64,000 nucleotides of DNA from Acidobacteria bacterium SCN 69-37 (lineage in GTDB: Bacteria > Acidobacteriota > Vicinamibacteria > Vicinamibacterales > SCN-69-37), in contig MEDJ01000023.1 of assembly GCA_001724025.1 (NCBI GenBank), positions 1 through 64,000 on the forward strand. The letters run 5' to 3'. This document shows positions 24,214-33,366 of this stretch, piece by piece; within the stretch, counting starts at the first letter, position 1; each line of letters starts with the position of its first letter. The notes beneath the pieces were generated by a model. That model was not told where the DNA came from. It ran no database searches and saw nothing but the letters and a program-made list of their open reading frames with translations. The translations under genes were made by a program, and so were the position numbers.

Positions 24214-25344
24214 ATGATCAGCGTTGCCGCACTTCGCATGCAGCAATTCGGCGTCCAGTTCTACCAGGCGTCGTTGACCGCCCACGATATCGACAAGCTC
24301 GTGCGCTTCGAGGTCCTCGACTACGGTGGATCGACGGGCGCGCGGGGGACGCGGGGCCGCGCCCGGGTCTCCAAGGTGCGATGGGATCTGCTGGAGCGCC
24401 GGATCGCCTCGAACGAGAAGGCGTACCAGCGGCAGATCATCCGCCGGAAGATCGACGAACTCGTCGCTTACTACGACCAGTGCCGGCAGGCCCGCGACCT
24501 GCCGTCGATTCCGGGTGCGGTGATCATCTCGTGCGACGAGCCGTTGAAGTTCGAGGCCATGGCCGGCGACCCGTCCCTCGGCATCCTGAAAGTGCCCGAA
24601 CGTGAGGGGATCCTGCGGGCGATCGACGGGCAGCACCGGCTGCTGGCACTGCACGCGGGAATGGACCAGTTCCGCGACGAGACGTTCACCGTGCCGGCCG
24701 TGATCTTCGATCGTCTGCCCGAAGATCACGTCGTCCAGATGTTCGTGACGATCAATGCCAAGCACACACGGCTGAACCCGTCACACCTCGTCTCGCTGTC
24801 GGGCCGCCAGCTCTATCGCGACGACAACCTCGCGGCCGCGCATGACGTCGTGCGCGCGCTCAGCGAACGCGAGGAGTCGCCGCTGCACGGCGAGATCAAG
24901 CTGCTCGGTGTGGGCCGCGGTCGTGTGGCGCAGGCGCCCCTGGCGCAGGAGCTGAAGCGGTTGTTCGGTACCGACGCCTTCGGGACGGGCCGGCGCGGGG
25001 ACGAGTTCCGCGACCAGGCCACGCGGTTCTTCGTCAACTACTTCAAGCAGGTGTCGGTGGTGTTCGGGGCCGCGTGGCACGGGCGCAAATACAGCATCAA
25101 GAGCGCCGCGGCCCTGCGCGCCTTCATCCGGGTGACGCCGGAGATCGTCAGGCACCTCGATCAGCAGCACGCCGAACGCGCTGACTTCCGCGCCATCGGC
25201 CGCATCATCGCCCCGTGGGGCCGCCGGATCGGCGACCTGCGGTTCGAGACCGACGGGGCCTGGAAGCGGTCGGGGGCGACGGTCGAGCAGCTCACGAAGG
25301 AACTGCGGCTCGCGCTCCAGTATCCCGAGGGAGCCATGGTCTGA
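24214..25344 (+). CDS. DGQHR-domain protein (DndB/DNA-modification-like), orphan
   Basis: A 376-residue protein with the motif REGILRAIDGQHRLLALHAG, the DGQHR signature, followed by FVTINAKHTRLNPSHLVSL. Both are typical of DGQHR proteins, some of which (DndB, DpdB) act in phosphorothioate or deazaguanine DNA modification. Start: the ATG at 24214 has GGAAAGGA upstream. No dnd or dpd genes lie nearby, so its role here is open. A distance of 205 bases to a terminator leaves room for an RNA gene or a long 3' untranslated region. Confidence 0.8.
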   Translation: MISVAALRMQQFGVQFYQASLTAHDIDKLVRFEVLDYGGSTGARGTRGRARVSKVRWDLLERRIASNEKAYQRQIIRRKIDELVAYYDQCRQARDLPSIPGAVIISCDEPLKFEAMAGDPSLGILKVPEREGILRAIDGQHRLLALHAGMDQFRDETFTVPAVIFDRLPEDHVVQMFVTINAKHTRLNPSHLVSLSGRQLYRDDNLAAAHDVVRALSEREESPLHGEIKLLGVGRGRVAQAPLAQELKRLFGTDAFGTGRRGDEFRDQATRFFVNYFKQVSVVFGAAWHGRKYSIKSAAALRAFIRVTPEIVRHLDQQHAERADFRAIGRIIAPWGRRIGDLRFETDGAWKRSGATVEQLTKELRLALQYPEGAMV

Positions 25345-25569
25345 TGCCGCATAGAAGTGGAACCCCGGGGCCCATGGTGGGTAGGAATGACAGGGCGTCG
25401 GCGCGCGATCCGGCGAGGGACCGCGCATTTCCCTGACAGGGAGGACCACGCAGAACAGGCACGCGCCTTGCTATGAGGGAGGGTGCGGATGACTTGTTCT
25501 ACGGCAGGTGCCGTGGAGAGCTGGGGAGCCAGGTCGTCCGTGAAGGCCCGCTTCGGCGGGCCTTTTTTT
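25345..25569 (+). ncRNA. Possible small RNA or long 3' UTR ending at a strong terminator
   Basis: About 200 bases follow the DGQHR stop without any coding frame, and then comes a strong intrinsic terminator. A terminator usually lies close to its gene, so this length could hold a small RNA. I looked for 6S, RNase P, SRP and tmRNA features and did not find them. The call rests only on position and the terminator. Confidence 0.25.
25543..25569 (+). terminator. Intrinsic terminator
   Basis: GCCCGC-TTCG-GCGGGC is a perfect stem with a stable tetraloop, extended by AAGG/CCTT, followed directly by seven T bases. It ends transcripts on the + strand, from the DGQHR gene or an RNA in between. On the other strand there is no T-run. 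Confidence 0.9.
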
Positions 25570-25577
25570 ATGGACGG

Positions 25578-25796
25578 TTACCGTTCGATGCGCGTGACGC
25601 TGCCGAGCAGGTAGTGGAGCGTGACGCGATCGCCGGGCGCGAGGTCGTGGGGCACCGACTCGTTCCCCACGCGTGCGTGGCGCAGTTCGCTGTCCGGGTC
25701 GTCGGGATCCATCCAGAAGACATCGAGCGAGATCTGCCCGTGAATGGAGACCGGCTGGATGCGCGTCACGATGCCCGAGCGGGTGCCTTTGAGCAT
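25578..25796 (-). CDS. Small conserved-looking protein of unknown function
   Basis: A 72-residue protein from the ATG at 25796. It is rich in beta strands and charged: SGIVTRIQPVSIHGQISLDV, then WMDPDDPDSELRHARVG and DLAPGDRVTLHYLLGSVTRIER. This resembles a small OB- or SH3-like barrel, but I know no family. A longer frame upstream overlaps the next gene and is not coding-like. It converges on the terminator at 25543-25569. Confidence 0.55.
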   Translation of the reverse strand: MLKGTRSGIVTRIQPVSIHGQISLDVFWMDPDDPDSELRHARVGNESVPHDLAPGDRVTLHYLLGSVTRIER

Positions 25797-25853
25797 GACC
25801 GACTGTTCCAGCTTATCGCGCGGTTCGCAGCGCGGCGCGGATAAAATCGGCCG

Positions 25854-26639
25854 GTGATGCGCACGGCCCTCTGGAAGACGCGTATGGTGGCGGTGTGGGC
25901 GATTGGCGTGGCGCTCGCCACGTCCACGGTGATGGGACAGGCCTTCCCGCCTGGCGGATCCCTCCCGGACGCCGCATCGATCGTGGCGCGTCACGTCGAG
26001 GCCGTCGGCGGCGCGGAGGCCTACCGCCGCGTGCAGGCGATCCACGCGCGCGGACGCCTGGAACTGCCGGCGCAGGGCATCGTCGCCGCCATCGAGCTGT
26101 TCACCGTCAGGCCGAACCGCATGCTGTATCGCGTGACCGTTCCCGGCGTCGGCCGCATCGAGAACGGTTACGACGGCGCTATCGGCTGGACCGTCAATCC
26201 CATCTCCGGTCCGGAGCTGCTCGAGGGCCGGCAACTGGAAGAAGCGGCCGAGGACGCCTGGTTCGACGGGCCGCTGCACTCTTCGGATCGCATCCGCGAA
26301 CTGACCACCGTGGCACGGACGACCTTCGACGGCCGTGACGCCTGGCAGGTGCGCGTCGTCTTCCGGACCGGGCGGGAGCAGATGGAGTACTTCGACGTCG
26401 AGACAGGGCTCCAGATCGGGTCGGAGAGCGAGCGCGCCACCCCGCAGGGCATCGTGCCCACCATCAACATCCTGCGCGACTACCAGCGATTCGGCGAACT
26501 CCTCCAGGCGACCACGTTCGTGCAGCGCGCCATGGGCTTCGAACAGACCGTCACGCTCTCGTCGTGCACCTATGACGACGTGCCGGCAGACACGTTCACG
26601 CCGCCCCCGGCGATCGCGGCGCTCGTGCCGGCCCGGTGA
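25854..26639 (+). CDS. Secreted LolA-like outer-membrane lipoprotein carrier relative
   Basis: A 261-residue protein with a signal peptide (VAVWAIGVALATSTVMG). It has the half-barrel character of LolA-like proteins: VEAVGGAEAYRRVQAIHARGR, ENGYDGAIGWTVNP, GREQMEYFDVETGLQIG and NILRDYQRFGE. Proteins of this type carry or bind lipids or monitor the envelope, though many have no known role. It overlaps the next gene's GTG start by 4 bases. The start may be the GTG at 25854 or the ATG at 25857. Confidence 0.72.
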   Translation: MMRTALWKTRMVAVWAIGVALATSTVMGQAFPPGGSLPDAASIVARHVEAVGGAEAYRRVQAIHARGRLELPAQGIVAAIELFTVRPNRMLYRVTVPGVGRIENGYDGAIGWTVNPISGPELLEGRQLEEAAEDAWFDGPLHSSDRIRELTTVARTTFDGRDAWQVRVVFRTGREQMEYFDVETGLQIGSESERATPQGIVPTINILRDYQRFGELLQATTFVQRAMGFEQTVTLSSCTYDDVPADTFTPPPAIAALVPAR

Positions 26640-27931
26640 GCGTCGAGTCGATGCGCGCGCGGCGAGTCCCGGTGATCGCGGCGTTGATCGTGGCGATCGC
26701 CGTGACGGTCGCGTCCGCGCAGGACTGGCGCGCGGCGGGCCTCACCGCCTTCGATGAAGTCTGGCAGACGATCCAGGAGACGGACTACGACCCGACGTTC
26801 GGCGGTGTCGACTGGGCGGCCGTCGGTCGCGAACTGCGCCCACGCGCGGCGGCGGCCACATCGCCCGAGGCCCTGCGCGCGATTGTCCGCGAGATGATCG
26901 GCCGGCTCGGTCGATCGCACTTCGCCCTGCTCGCACCGACGCCCGGTGCGCCCGGTGCCATCGGAGGCGCGATCGTACCGTTCGACGTGCGCGTGACGCA
27001 GAACGACGTGCTGGTGACGCGTGTGCACGACGGCGCGGACGTGGCCGTGCGACCCGGGGACGCGATTCTGCAGATCGACGCGCAGGACGTCACGCGCCTG
27101 ATCGACGGCACGGAAGCCGGCGATCCGCGTCGGGCGGATCTGGCCTGGCGCCGCGTGATGCACGTGTTGTCGAGCGACACGCCGACGCCCGTCCGCCTGC
27201 GGCTGCGCGATCCGTCCGGTGCCGAGCGATCCGAGACCGTTGCCCGCGTGCCAGCGCCAGGGACGTCAGTGACGGTTGGCAATCTGCCGCCACTGCGCGC
27301 GTCCGTCGAGGTTGCCGAGCGACGCACGCGCACCGGCCGACGCGTGGGCGTCATCAGGTTCAGTGTGTGGATGGCGACGCTATCGGCGGCCATCGACGAC
27401 GCCGTCGATCGCTTCCGCACGGTCGATGGCCTGGTGATCGATCTGCGTGGCAATCCCGGCGGGCTCGCGGACATGATTCGCGGCGTGGCCGGGCACCTCG
27501 TCGACGCGCCTGTCGTGCTCGGTCGTGCGCAGATGCGCGAGCTGACGCTCACGTTCCGCGCGAACCCGCGGCGATCGACGGCCGATGGCCGGACGGTCGT
27601 GCCGTATGGCGGCCCCGTCGCCGTGCTGGTGGACGAGCGGACGGCGAGTGCGTCCGAGTGCTTCGCCGGCGGGCTCCAGGCGATCGGGCGGGTGCGCGTG
27701 TTCGGGACACGCACGGCGGGCCAGGCGCTGCCGGCCGTGACGCGTCGGCTGGCAAATGGCGATGTGCTGATGTACGCGGTCGGCGATTTCGTGACGTCGA
27801 CGGGACGACGGCTGGAGGGAATCGGCGTGGAGCCGGATGAGGTGGTGCCGATGGACGCCGCGATGTTGGCGACCGGGCACGACGCGGAGTCCGCCGCGCT
27901 CGCATGGATCGACGGCGTCTCGCCGAGGTGA
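26636..27931 (+). CDS. Secreted S41-family (C-terminal-processing-type) peptidase
   Basis: A 431-residue protein with a signal peptide (VIAALIVAIAVTVASA). A PDZ-like region (PFDVRVTQNDVLVTRVHDGA, VRPGDAILQID) precedes the S41 domain: DGLVIDLRGNPGG and DERTASASECFAGGLQAIG, where the first Ser of SASE is the expected nucleophile. It probably degrades or trims envelope proteins. It is translationally coupled to the LolA-like gene, so the two likely share a pathway. Confidence 0.87.
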   Translation: MSVESMRARRVPVIAALIVAIAVTVASAQDWRAAGLTAFDEVWQTIQETDYDPTFGGVDWAAVGRELRPRAAAATSPEALRAIVREMIGRLGRSHFALLAPTPGAPGAIGGAIVPFDVRVTQNDVLVTRVHDGADVAVRPGDAILQIDAQDVTRLIDGTEAGDPRRADLAWRRVMHVLSSDTPTPVRLRLRDPSGAERSETVARVPAPGTSVTVGNLPPLRASVEVAERRTRTGRRVGVIRFSVWMATLSAAIDDAVDRFRTVDGLVIDLRGNPGGLADMIRGVAGHLVDAPVVLGRAQMRELTLTFRANPRRSTADGRTVVPYGGPVAVLVDERTASASECFAGGLQAIGRVRVFGTRTAGQALPAVTRRLANGDVLMYAVGDFVTSTGRRLEGIGVEPDEVVPMDAAMLATGHDAESAALAWIDGVSPR

Positions 27932-27951
27932 GACGGGAGCGATGGCGGCAC

Positions 27952-27984
27952 GGCGGCAGGCCGCACGGTTGCGGCCGTGCCGCC
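27952..27984. terminator. Hairpin between convergent genes, possible bidirectional terminator
   Basis: GGCCGCA-CGGT-TGCGGCC (27959-27976) is a perfect 7-base stem. GGCGGCA and TGCCGCC extend it outward with one bulge. It lies between the S41 peptidase and the aldo/keto reductase, which converge. No T-run, so the terminator role is a guess. Confidence 0.45.
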
Positions 27985-28002
27985 TGCCGCGTGTCGCCGC
28001 CT

Positions 28003-28953
28003 CTACGCCTGCGGCAGCGCGTCGACGAGTTCGATCATCCGCTTGCGCGTGGCCTCGTCGGGCAGACGACCGCGTCCGCCGCCGAGGTTGTCGGCCATGT
28101 TGCGCGCCTGGCTGGTGGCTGGCGTGATGCAGGTCACGTCGGGGTGCGCGGCCACGAACTTGAGGAAGAACTGTCCCCATGTCGTCGCGTCGAATTCCTT
28201 CGCCCACTCGGGAACGGGCCGATCACCGACGCGGGCCCAGAGGCGCGTCCGGCCGAAGGGCGCGTAGATGAGGACGCCGATTTTCCGCTCGCGCGCCGTC
28301 GGCAGGATGCGTTCTTCCGCTTCACGGTTGTCGACGGCGTAGTCGACGCCGATGAAGTCGATGGGCTCGCTCCGCATGATTCGCTCGAGCTCCGCGTACT
28401 GGTTCTCGCTCGTCGACGTCACGCCGATGTAGCGGACGCGACCCTGCTGCTTCAGTTCCTTCAGGATCGCCAGCTGTGTCGGCACATCGCCGAGGTTGTG
28501 GACCTGGATCAGATCGATCTTGTCCTTCTTCAGGCGGCTGAACGACGTGTCGAGCTGCGCGCGCGCCGCGGCCGGGTCGGCCTTCGGGTTGCCGCGGCCG
28601 GCCACGTTCACCTTCGTGGCCCAGAAGATTTGGTTCGTCAGGCCGGCGTCGGCGGCCACGCGGCCGGCGACTTCCTCCGAGGCGCCGTAGCCCGGGGCCG
28701 TGTCGAACACCGTCCCGCCTTCCTTCACGAGCGTCTCGAGCACGCTCCGGATTGCCGTCAGATCTTCGGCGCGTGCGATCTGCGAGAACGTCGCGGAACT
28801 GCCGAGGCCGATGATCGGGATCTCCTCGCCACTCGCGGGGATGGCGCGGCGGATGACCGGCTGGGCCTGCAGCGCGAGAAGGGAACGGGGATCGAGGGTG
28901 AGCGCGGCGCCGGCGCCGGCAGTCAGCGTGAGCCATTCGCGTCGAGTGAACAT
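28003..28953 (-). CDS. Aldo/keto reductase with Tat-type signal
   Basis: A 316-residue protein starting at the ATG at 28953, which has GAAAGAGAG at good spacing; 28959 and 28998 are less likely. TRREWLTLTAGAGAALTL is a twin-arginine signal. The AKR barrel follows: IIGLGSS, TVFDTAPGYG, the catalytic Lys in WATKVNV, IDLIQVHNL and RVRYIGVTS. Family enzymes reduce carbonyls with NADPH. The Tat signal fits a cofactor-loaded enzyme exported to the periplasm. Substrate unknown. Confidence 0.85.
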   Translation of the reverse strand: MFTRREWLTLTAGAGAALTLDPRSLLALQAQPVIRRAIPASGEEIPIIGLGSSATFSQIARAEDLTAIRSVLETLVKEGGTVFDTAPGYGASEEVAGRVAADAGLTNQIFWATKVNVAGRGNPKADPAAARAQLDTSFSRLKKDKIDLIQVHNLGDVPTQLAILKELKQQGRVRYIGVTSTSENQYAELERIMRSEPIDFIGVDYAVDNREAEERILPTARERKIGVLIYAPFGRTRLWARVGDRPVPEWAKEFDATTWGQFFLKFVAAHPDVTCITPATSQARNMADNLGGGRGRLPDEATRKRMIELVDALPQA

Positions 28954-29116
28954 GTGCATGCTCTCTTTCGGGTCAAGCGGTGGGCGCCGGGAGCCCACCG
29001 GAGAAATCGGTCGTGAGGATTACGACGGCTGTCGCGCGGATGTTGTCCGTGAACGCCGAACCGACGCGCGCGAACTCTGCGAGCGTAGTGAACCCACATG
29101 AAGCCAGCCTGAAGTC

Positions 29117-30442
29117 TCACCCGACTGCCGGCCAGCGCATGACGATGGTCGTGCCGGCATCTGGCGTGCTCTGACACGCGATCGTCCCGCCGTGCTGCTC
29201 GACGACCGACCTGGTGACGGCCAGGCCCAGGCCGGCGCCGCCCGTGTCGCGGCTGCGCGCCGGATCCCCGCGGAAGAACGGCTCGAAGACGTGGGGCAGA
29301 TCCTCGGCGCCGATCCCGATGCCCGTGTCGCGCACGCGCAGTTCGGCGTGCCCGTCGATCTCGCGCGTCTCGATGGCGATCGAGCCGTCTGCCACGTTGT
29401 ACCGTACGGCGTTCGTCAGCACGTGCGTCACGGCCTCGAGCAGGCGTTCGGGGTCGGCGTGAATCGTGGCAGGCATCGCTTCGACGGTCACGTGCAGCCC
29501 GGCGGCATCGGCCAGCGTGCGGACGTGGTCCACGGCGTCACGGGCCACCTCGTCGAGTCGCACGAGCGTGGGTCGCGAGGCGACCGCTTCGCCCCGGGCG
29601 AGGAAGAGCAGCCGCTCGATGACCGACTGCATGCGTCCGGCCGCCCGTGCGCAGACCTCGAGCGAGGCGCGCAGATCGGCCGGATCACGCTCGCGCGCCA
29701 GCGCCCACTGTACTTCCGCCGACATCGTCGCGAGCGGCGTCCGCAGTTCGTGCGACGCATCGGCGGTGAACCGCCGCTGGCGCTCGACGGCGCCGTGCAG
29801 CTGGTCGAACGCGCTGTTGAGCGCCGCAACGAGTTGCCCGACTTCGGAGTCGACGGCTTCCGAGGGAATCCGGGCGGTCAGGTCCCCTTCCCCCATCAGG
29901 CGGGCGGTCCGATTGATGCGATCGAGCGGGGCCAGCGCGCGTCCGGTGAACCACCAGCCGCCGGCCACCGAGACGACGAGGATGGCCGCACCGGTCAGCA
30001 GCAGGCGGATCGCGAGCGACCAGATGTCGCGGCGCACGCCGGCCAGATCCGTGCCGACCAGCACGCGGACGCCCTCGGCCGCCGTCGAGTGGCGCTCGCG
30101 ATGCCCGTCGGCGAACCGCAGGCCGTCGGCCGCCGGTTCGGGCGCGGGGACGTCCGTCGCGGATCGATCGATCAGCACGCCGTCGCGCGTCCAGACGACG
30201 TGGTAGAGCCCGGAGGCGTCGGCCTGCCTGAGCTCCGGTCCGAGGATGAAGTCGAGCCGGCCGCTGTCGTCAGGCCTGATGGCGGCTTCGAGCAGCGCCG
30301 CGCGGGCGCGCAGGTCCTCGTCGACGGCGGCGATCCGCGTGTGCCACGTCAGGAAGGTGACCGAGGCCCCGAAGGCGAGGATGATGGCGGCGCCGGTGGC
30401 TACGTGCCAGAGCAGGAGCCTGGCGCGCAGCGACTCACGCAT
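29117..30442 (-). CDS. Sensor histidine kinase
   Basis: A 441-residue membrane kinase with two membrane segments (about 10-32 and 150-180) around an extracytoplasmic sensor of about 120 residues. HAMP follows (TGRALAPLDRINRTARLMGEGDLTARI). The H-box is FTADASHELRTPLATM. The ATPase domain has NAVRYNVADG (N-box), DTGIGIGAEDL (G1), and GGAGLGLAVTRSV (G2). It phosphorylates the response regulator encoded just before it, with which it overlaps by 8 bases. The signal is unknown. Confidence 0.95.
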   Translation of the reverse strand: MRESLRARLLLWHVATGAAIILAFGASVTFLTWHTRIAAVDEDLRARAALLEAAIRPDDSGRLDFILGPELRQADASGLYHVVWTRDGVLIDRSATDVPAPEPAADGLRFADGHRERHSTAAEGVRVLVGTDLAGVRRDIWSLAIRLLLTGAAILVVSVAGGWWFTGRALAPLDRINRTARLMGEGDLTARIPSEAVDSEVGQLVAALNSAFDQLHGAVERQRRFTADASHELRTPLATMSAEVQWALARERDPADLRASLEVCARAAGRMQSVIERLLFLARGEAVASRPTLVRLDEVARDAVDHVRTLADAAGLHVTVEAMPATIHADPERLLEAVTHVLTNAVRYNVADGSIAIETREIDGHAELRVRDTGIGIGAEDLPHVFEPFFRGDPARSRDTGGAGLGLAVTRSVVEQHGGTIACQSTPDAGTTIVMRWPAVG

Positions 30443-31091
30443 CGATCAGGTAACCCTGCCCGCGGCGCGTCTCGATCAGCGTGGGCCCGAGCTTGCGACG
30501 GATGGCGGCGATGTGGACGTCGATCGCGTTCGACATGACCTCGCTCGCATCGTTGTAGAGGTGCTCCGAGAGCATTGTGCGTGTCAGGATGCGGCCCCGA
30601 TGGCGGACGAGCTGTTCGAGGATGCCGAATTCCCGGCCGGTCAGCGGCACCTCGATGTCGTCACGATAGACCCGGCGACGCACGAGATCGATCCGCAGGT
30701 CGCCGATCGCCACGATGGGTGACGGCTGCTGCTGCGCGCGGCGGATCAGGGCACGGAGGCGGGCGACGAGTTCGTCGATGACGAATGGTTTGGTCAGGTA
30801 GTCGTCGGCACCGTGATTGAGGCCGCGGACGCGATCGGCAATCGTGTCGCGCGCCGTGAGCAGCAGGACCGGCGTCGTGCGGCCGGCGCGGCGAATGGCT
30901 TCGAGGACCGACTCGCCCGATCGGATCGGCAGCATGAGATCGAGGACGATGGCGTCGTAGTCCACCTCGAGCGCGCGGAACAGGGCGTCCTCGCCGTCGG
31001 CTGATTCATCGACGGCGAACTGGGCATCGGCGAGCGACCGCACGAGGCTGCGGCGCAGGTCGGGTTCGTCCTCGACGACGAGCAGCCTCAA
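30435..31091 (-). CDS. OmpR-family response regulator
   Basis: A 218-residue regulator. The receiver has acidic DEP at 8-10, phosphoacceptor Asp in AIVLDLMLPIRSG and Lys in DDYLTKPFVIDEL. A winged-helix OmpR-type DNA-binding domain follows: LTGREFGILEQLVRHRGRI, SEVMSNAIDVHIAAIRRKLG. It starts with TTG at 31091, overlapping the previous stop (TTGA). It forms a coupled three-gene operon with the protein at 31088-31747 and the kinase. Confidence 0.94.
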   Translation of the reverse strand: MRLLVVEDEPDLRRSLVRSLADAQFAVDESADGEDALFRALEVDYDAIVLDLMLPIRSGESVLEAIRRAGRTTPVLLLTARDTIADRVRGLNHGADDYLTKPFVIDELVARLRALIRRAQQQPSPIVAIGDLRIDLVRRRVYRDDIEVPLTGREFGILEQLVRHRGRILTRTMLSEHLYNDASEVMSNAIDVHIAAIRRKLGPTLIETRRGQGYLIDA

Positions 31092-31747
31092 TGGTGACCC
31101 CGCTTGGCCTCGACGCTGATGTCGTCGAACCAGATTTCCGACGTGCCGCTGGCAACCACGCCGACGCGGCCATCGTCGGGACCGCGGCGATCGGACCGCC
31201 GATCCTGCTCGTCGAAGACGCGCACCCCGCCGAGCATGACGCGGATGTCGCTACCGACGTGCACGATTTTCAGCGCGTGCCAGGCCTCGGGATCGAGCTC
31301 GAGTTCATCGCGCGTGTCGAGCTGGATGCGGTTGCCGGCCGTGATGCGGTAGACCGACAGCACGCCGCGATCGAGGTCCAGCAGGAGGCAGTAGTAGTTC
31401 TGGGCATCGCGATAGCGCCAGACGACGCCGCCGACGCGCGAGGCCCCGGCGAAGCGCACGCGTGCCGAGAGCGCCACATCGTCGGAGGCCGATCGATTGG
31501 AGATGGCCAGGGCGAAGCCATGTGCCGACGGATCGGCGCGGTGCACGAGGTAGCTGTGGTTGTCGGCGCGCTGCACGAGCCACCGGCCTGCATCGGACTG
31601 CCGCATCGCCGCGAGCGTGAAGCCCGTCGGCGGCTGATCCGCGCGATCGTCCTCGAAGGTGATCGTCCACGCGTGCTGGCTCGCGGCGAGCGCGCTCGTA
31701 CACAGCAGGCCGGCGACGAGGACGAGACGGGCCGAAGCAGACACCAT
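31088..31747 (-). CDS. Secreted concanavalin-like (LamG/DUF1080-type) protein
   Basis: A 219-residue protein with a signal peptide (ARLVLVAGLLCTSALAAS). A jelly-roll domain resembles laminin-G/3-keto-disaccharide hydrolase types (WTITFEDDRADQPPTGF, GGVVWRYRDAQNYYCLLLDLDRG, ALKIVHVGSDIRVMLGG, IWFDDISVEAK). It is the first gene of the two-component operon, which suggests it acts with the sensor at the cell surface. Sugar binding is inferred from the fold. Confidence 0.7.
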   Translation of the reverse strand: MVSASARLVLVAGLLCTSALAASQHAWTITFEDDRADQPPTGFTLAAMRQSDAGRWLVQRADNHSYLVHRADPSAHGFALAISNRSASDDVALSARVRFAGASRVGGVVWRYRDAQNYYCLLLDLDRGVLSVYRITAGNRIQLDTRDELELDPEAWHALKIVHVGSDIRVMLGGVRVFDEQDRRSDRRGPDDGRVGVVASGTSEIWFDDISVEAKRGHH

Positions 31748-31863
31748 GACGCAGGACCAGCAGACCAGAAACTCCGGCCATTGTAGCGTGCGGGGCGGTG
31801 AAGGGCCGGTGAAGCCCCCGCTTCACAGCGGATTCACGCCCGCGGTGCTACAACCGCGTCGAG

Positions 31864-33159
31864 ATGAACGTTTGCCGATTCGTCAGGGTCCTGGTCTGTG
31901 TGTGCGTGGCGGCGTGCGCGACGCCCCTCGCGTGGGCGCAACCGGCAGCGCCGCCGGCCGAACCGGCGACGCCGGGAACGCGTCTGCGCGTCTACGTCGA
32001 GGCGTGTCACTGCTTCGAGGACTTTCTCCGCGACGCGATTGCGTGGGTCGACTTCGTGCGCCAGCCGCAAGATGCTGACCTGCAGATCCTGGGCACGACC
32101 GTGCAGACCGGTGCCGGCGGCGCCGAGCGGACGCTGCGCTTCGTCGGCGCCGGCCGCTACGCCGGCTCGGACTTTTCGCTGCGCGCCGTCACGATCCCCG
32201 GAGAGCCCGAGGACGGTCAGCGGCGCACCGTGCTGAGCACGATACAGGTCGGACTCCTGACGGTTGCCGCGCGCGACGGGATACCGGCGGGTCTTCGGGT
32301 CGACGTCGCGGCGCCCGCGGTCGATACGTCCGCCGCACCGGCGCGCGATCCGTGGAATTTCTGGGTGCTCGAGCTCGGTGCCGAGGGCGGGATCCAGGCC
32401 GAGGAGACGCGGCGCGAAACCGAGTGGGAGGTCAGCGTCCAGGCCGACAGGGTGACGCGCGACTGGCTGGTCGACTTCCGCGCGGACGTCGAGGCGCAGA
32501 CCGAGTCGTTCGATCTCGATGACGATGACGAGCGGGGACGGCGGGTCGAGGTGACGCGCCGCGAGTGGGCCACGCGGCTGTTCCTGGCCAGGTCGCTCGG
32601 CCGTCACTGGTCGGCCGGCGTCGACAGCGACGTGCAGTCGTCGACGTTCGGCAACGTCGAGCTCAGCACCCAGGTGACACCGGCCCTCGAGTACAGCGTG
32701 TTCCCGTATTCGGAATACGCGACGCGCCAGTTGCGGCTGGAGTACGGCGTCGGTGTCATCCATGCGCGCTACAACGAGGTCACGTTGTTCGGCCGGCTGC
32801 GCGAGACACGCCCCCGGCATCTGCTGGCGGCCACGCTGCAGCAGCGGCAGCCGTGGGGCAGTATCGAGTCGCGCGTCGAGTGGTCGCAGTATCTGCACGA
32901 CCCCGGGCTGTCGCGCCTCGAGTTCGACGGCGAGGTGAGCCTGCGGTTGATTCGGGGCCTGTCGCTCGACATCGGCGGCAGCGCATCCCGCATCCGGGAC
33001 CAGATCTCGCTGCCCGGGCGCGGGGCGACGCCCGAGGAAGTCCTGCTGCGCGTGCGCGAACTGCAGAGCGGCTATGAAATCGAGTGCTCCATCGGCCTCT
33101 CGTATACCTTCGGGTCGATCTTCAACAACATCGTCAACCCGCGTTTCGGCCGGAATTGA
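31864..33159 (+). CDS. Outer-membrane beta-barrel-like protein
   Basis: A 431-residue protein with a signal peptide (FVRVLVCVCVAACATPLAWA). An N-terminal domain of about 130 residues contains EACHCFEDFLRDAI. About 300 residues of alternating strands follow (WEVSVQADRVTRDWLVDF, RQLRLEYGVGVIHARYNEV, GLSYTFGSIFNNIVNPRF) with aromatic girdle patterns of a barrel. No named family is certain. Divergent to the two-component operon, so it could be one of its targets. Confidence 0.68.
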   Translation: MNVCRFVRVLVCVCVAACATPLAWAQPAAPPAEPATPGTRLRVYVEACHCFEDFLRDAIAWVDFVRQPQDADLQILGTTVQTGAGGAERTLRFVGAGRYAGSDFSLRAVTIPGEPEDGQRRTVLSTIQVGLLTVAARDGIPAGLRVDVAAPAVDTSAAPARDPWNFWVLELGAEGGIQAEETRRETEWEVSVQADRVTRDWLVDFRADVEAQTESFDLDDDDERGRRVEVTRREWATRLFLARSLGRHWSAGVDSDVQSSTFGNVELSTQVTPALEYSVFPYSEYATRQLRLEYGVGVIHARYNEVTLFGRLRETRPRHLLAATLQQRQPWGSIESRVEWSQYLHDPGLSRLEFDGEVSLRLIRGLSLDIGGSASRIRDQISLPGRGATPEEVLLRVRELQSGYEIECSIGLSYTFGSIFNNIVNPRFGRN

Positions 33160-33187
33160 GGCCCGCGAGACGTCCGCGCGAAACTAC

Positions 33188-33216
33188 TTGCCCCGGCCGT
33201 TTTCTTCCTGTTATCC
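33188..33216 (+). promoter_or_regulatory. Candidate sigma70-type promoter
   Basis: TTGCCC at 33188-33193 and TTATCC at 33211-33216 are separated by 17 bases. They lie about 150 bases before the gene at 33367, leaving a long leader. Elements deviate from consensus at two bases each. Confidence 0.35.
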
Positions 33217-33366
33217 TGCGACGACCTGCAAGAGCGTTCCCCCTTCCGCGCCGGGACCAGGTCCGGTCCTGAGCTGCGCGCGCCCGATGACACGCGAGAC
33301 CCGAGCATGAGGCCGGGAAGGGTACGCACGAGAATCGGTTTTATGCAGTCCCGTCGGGAGAACTGA

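Noticed and set aside
25345-25540. 6S RNA, RNase P or SRP RNA
   Set aside because: None of the conserved core sequences was found.
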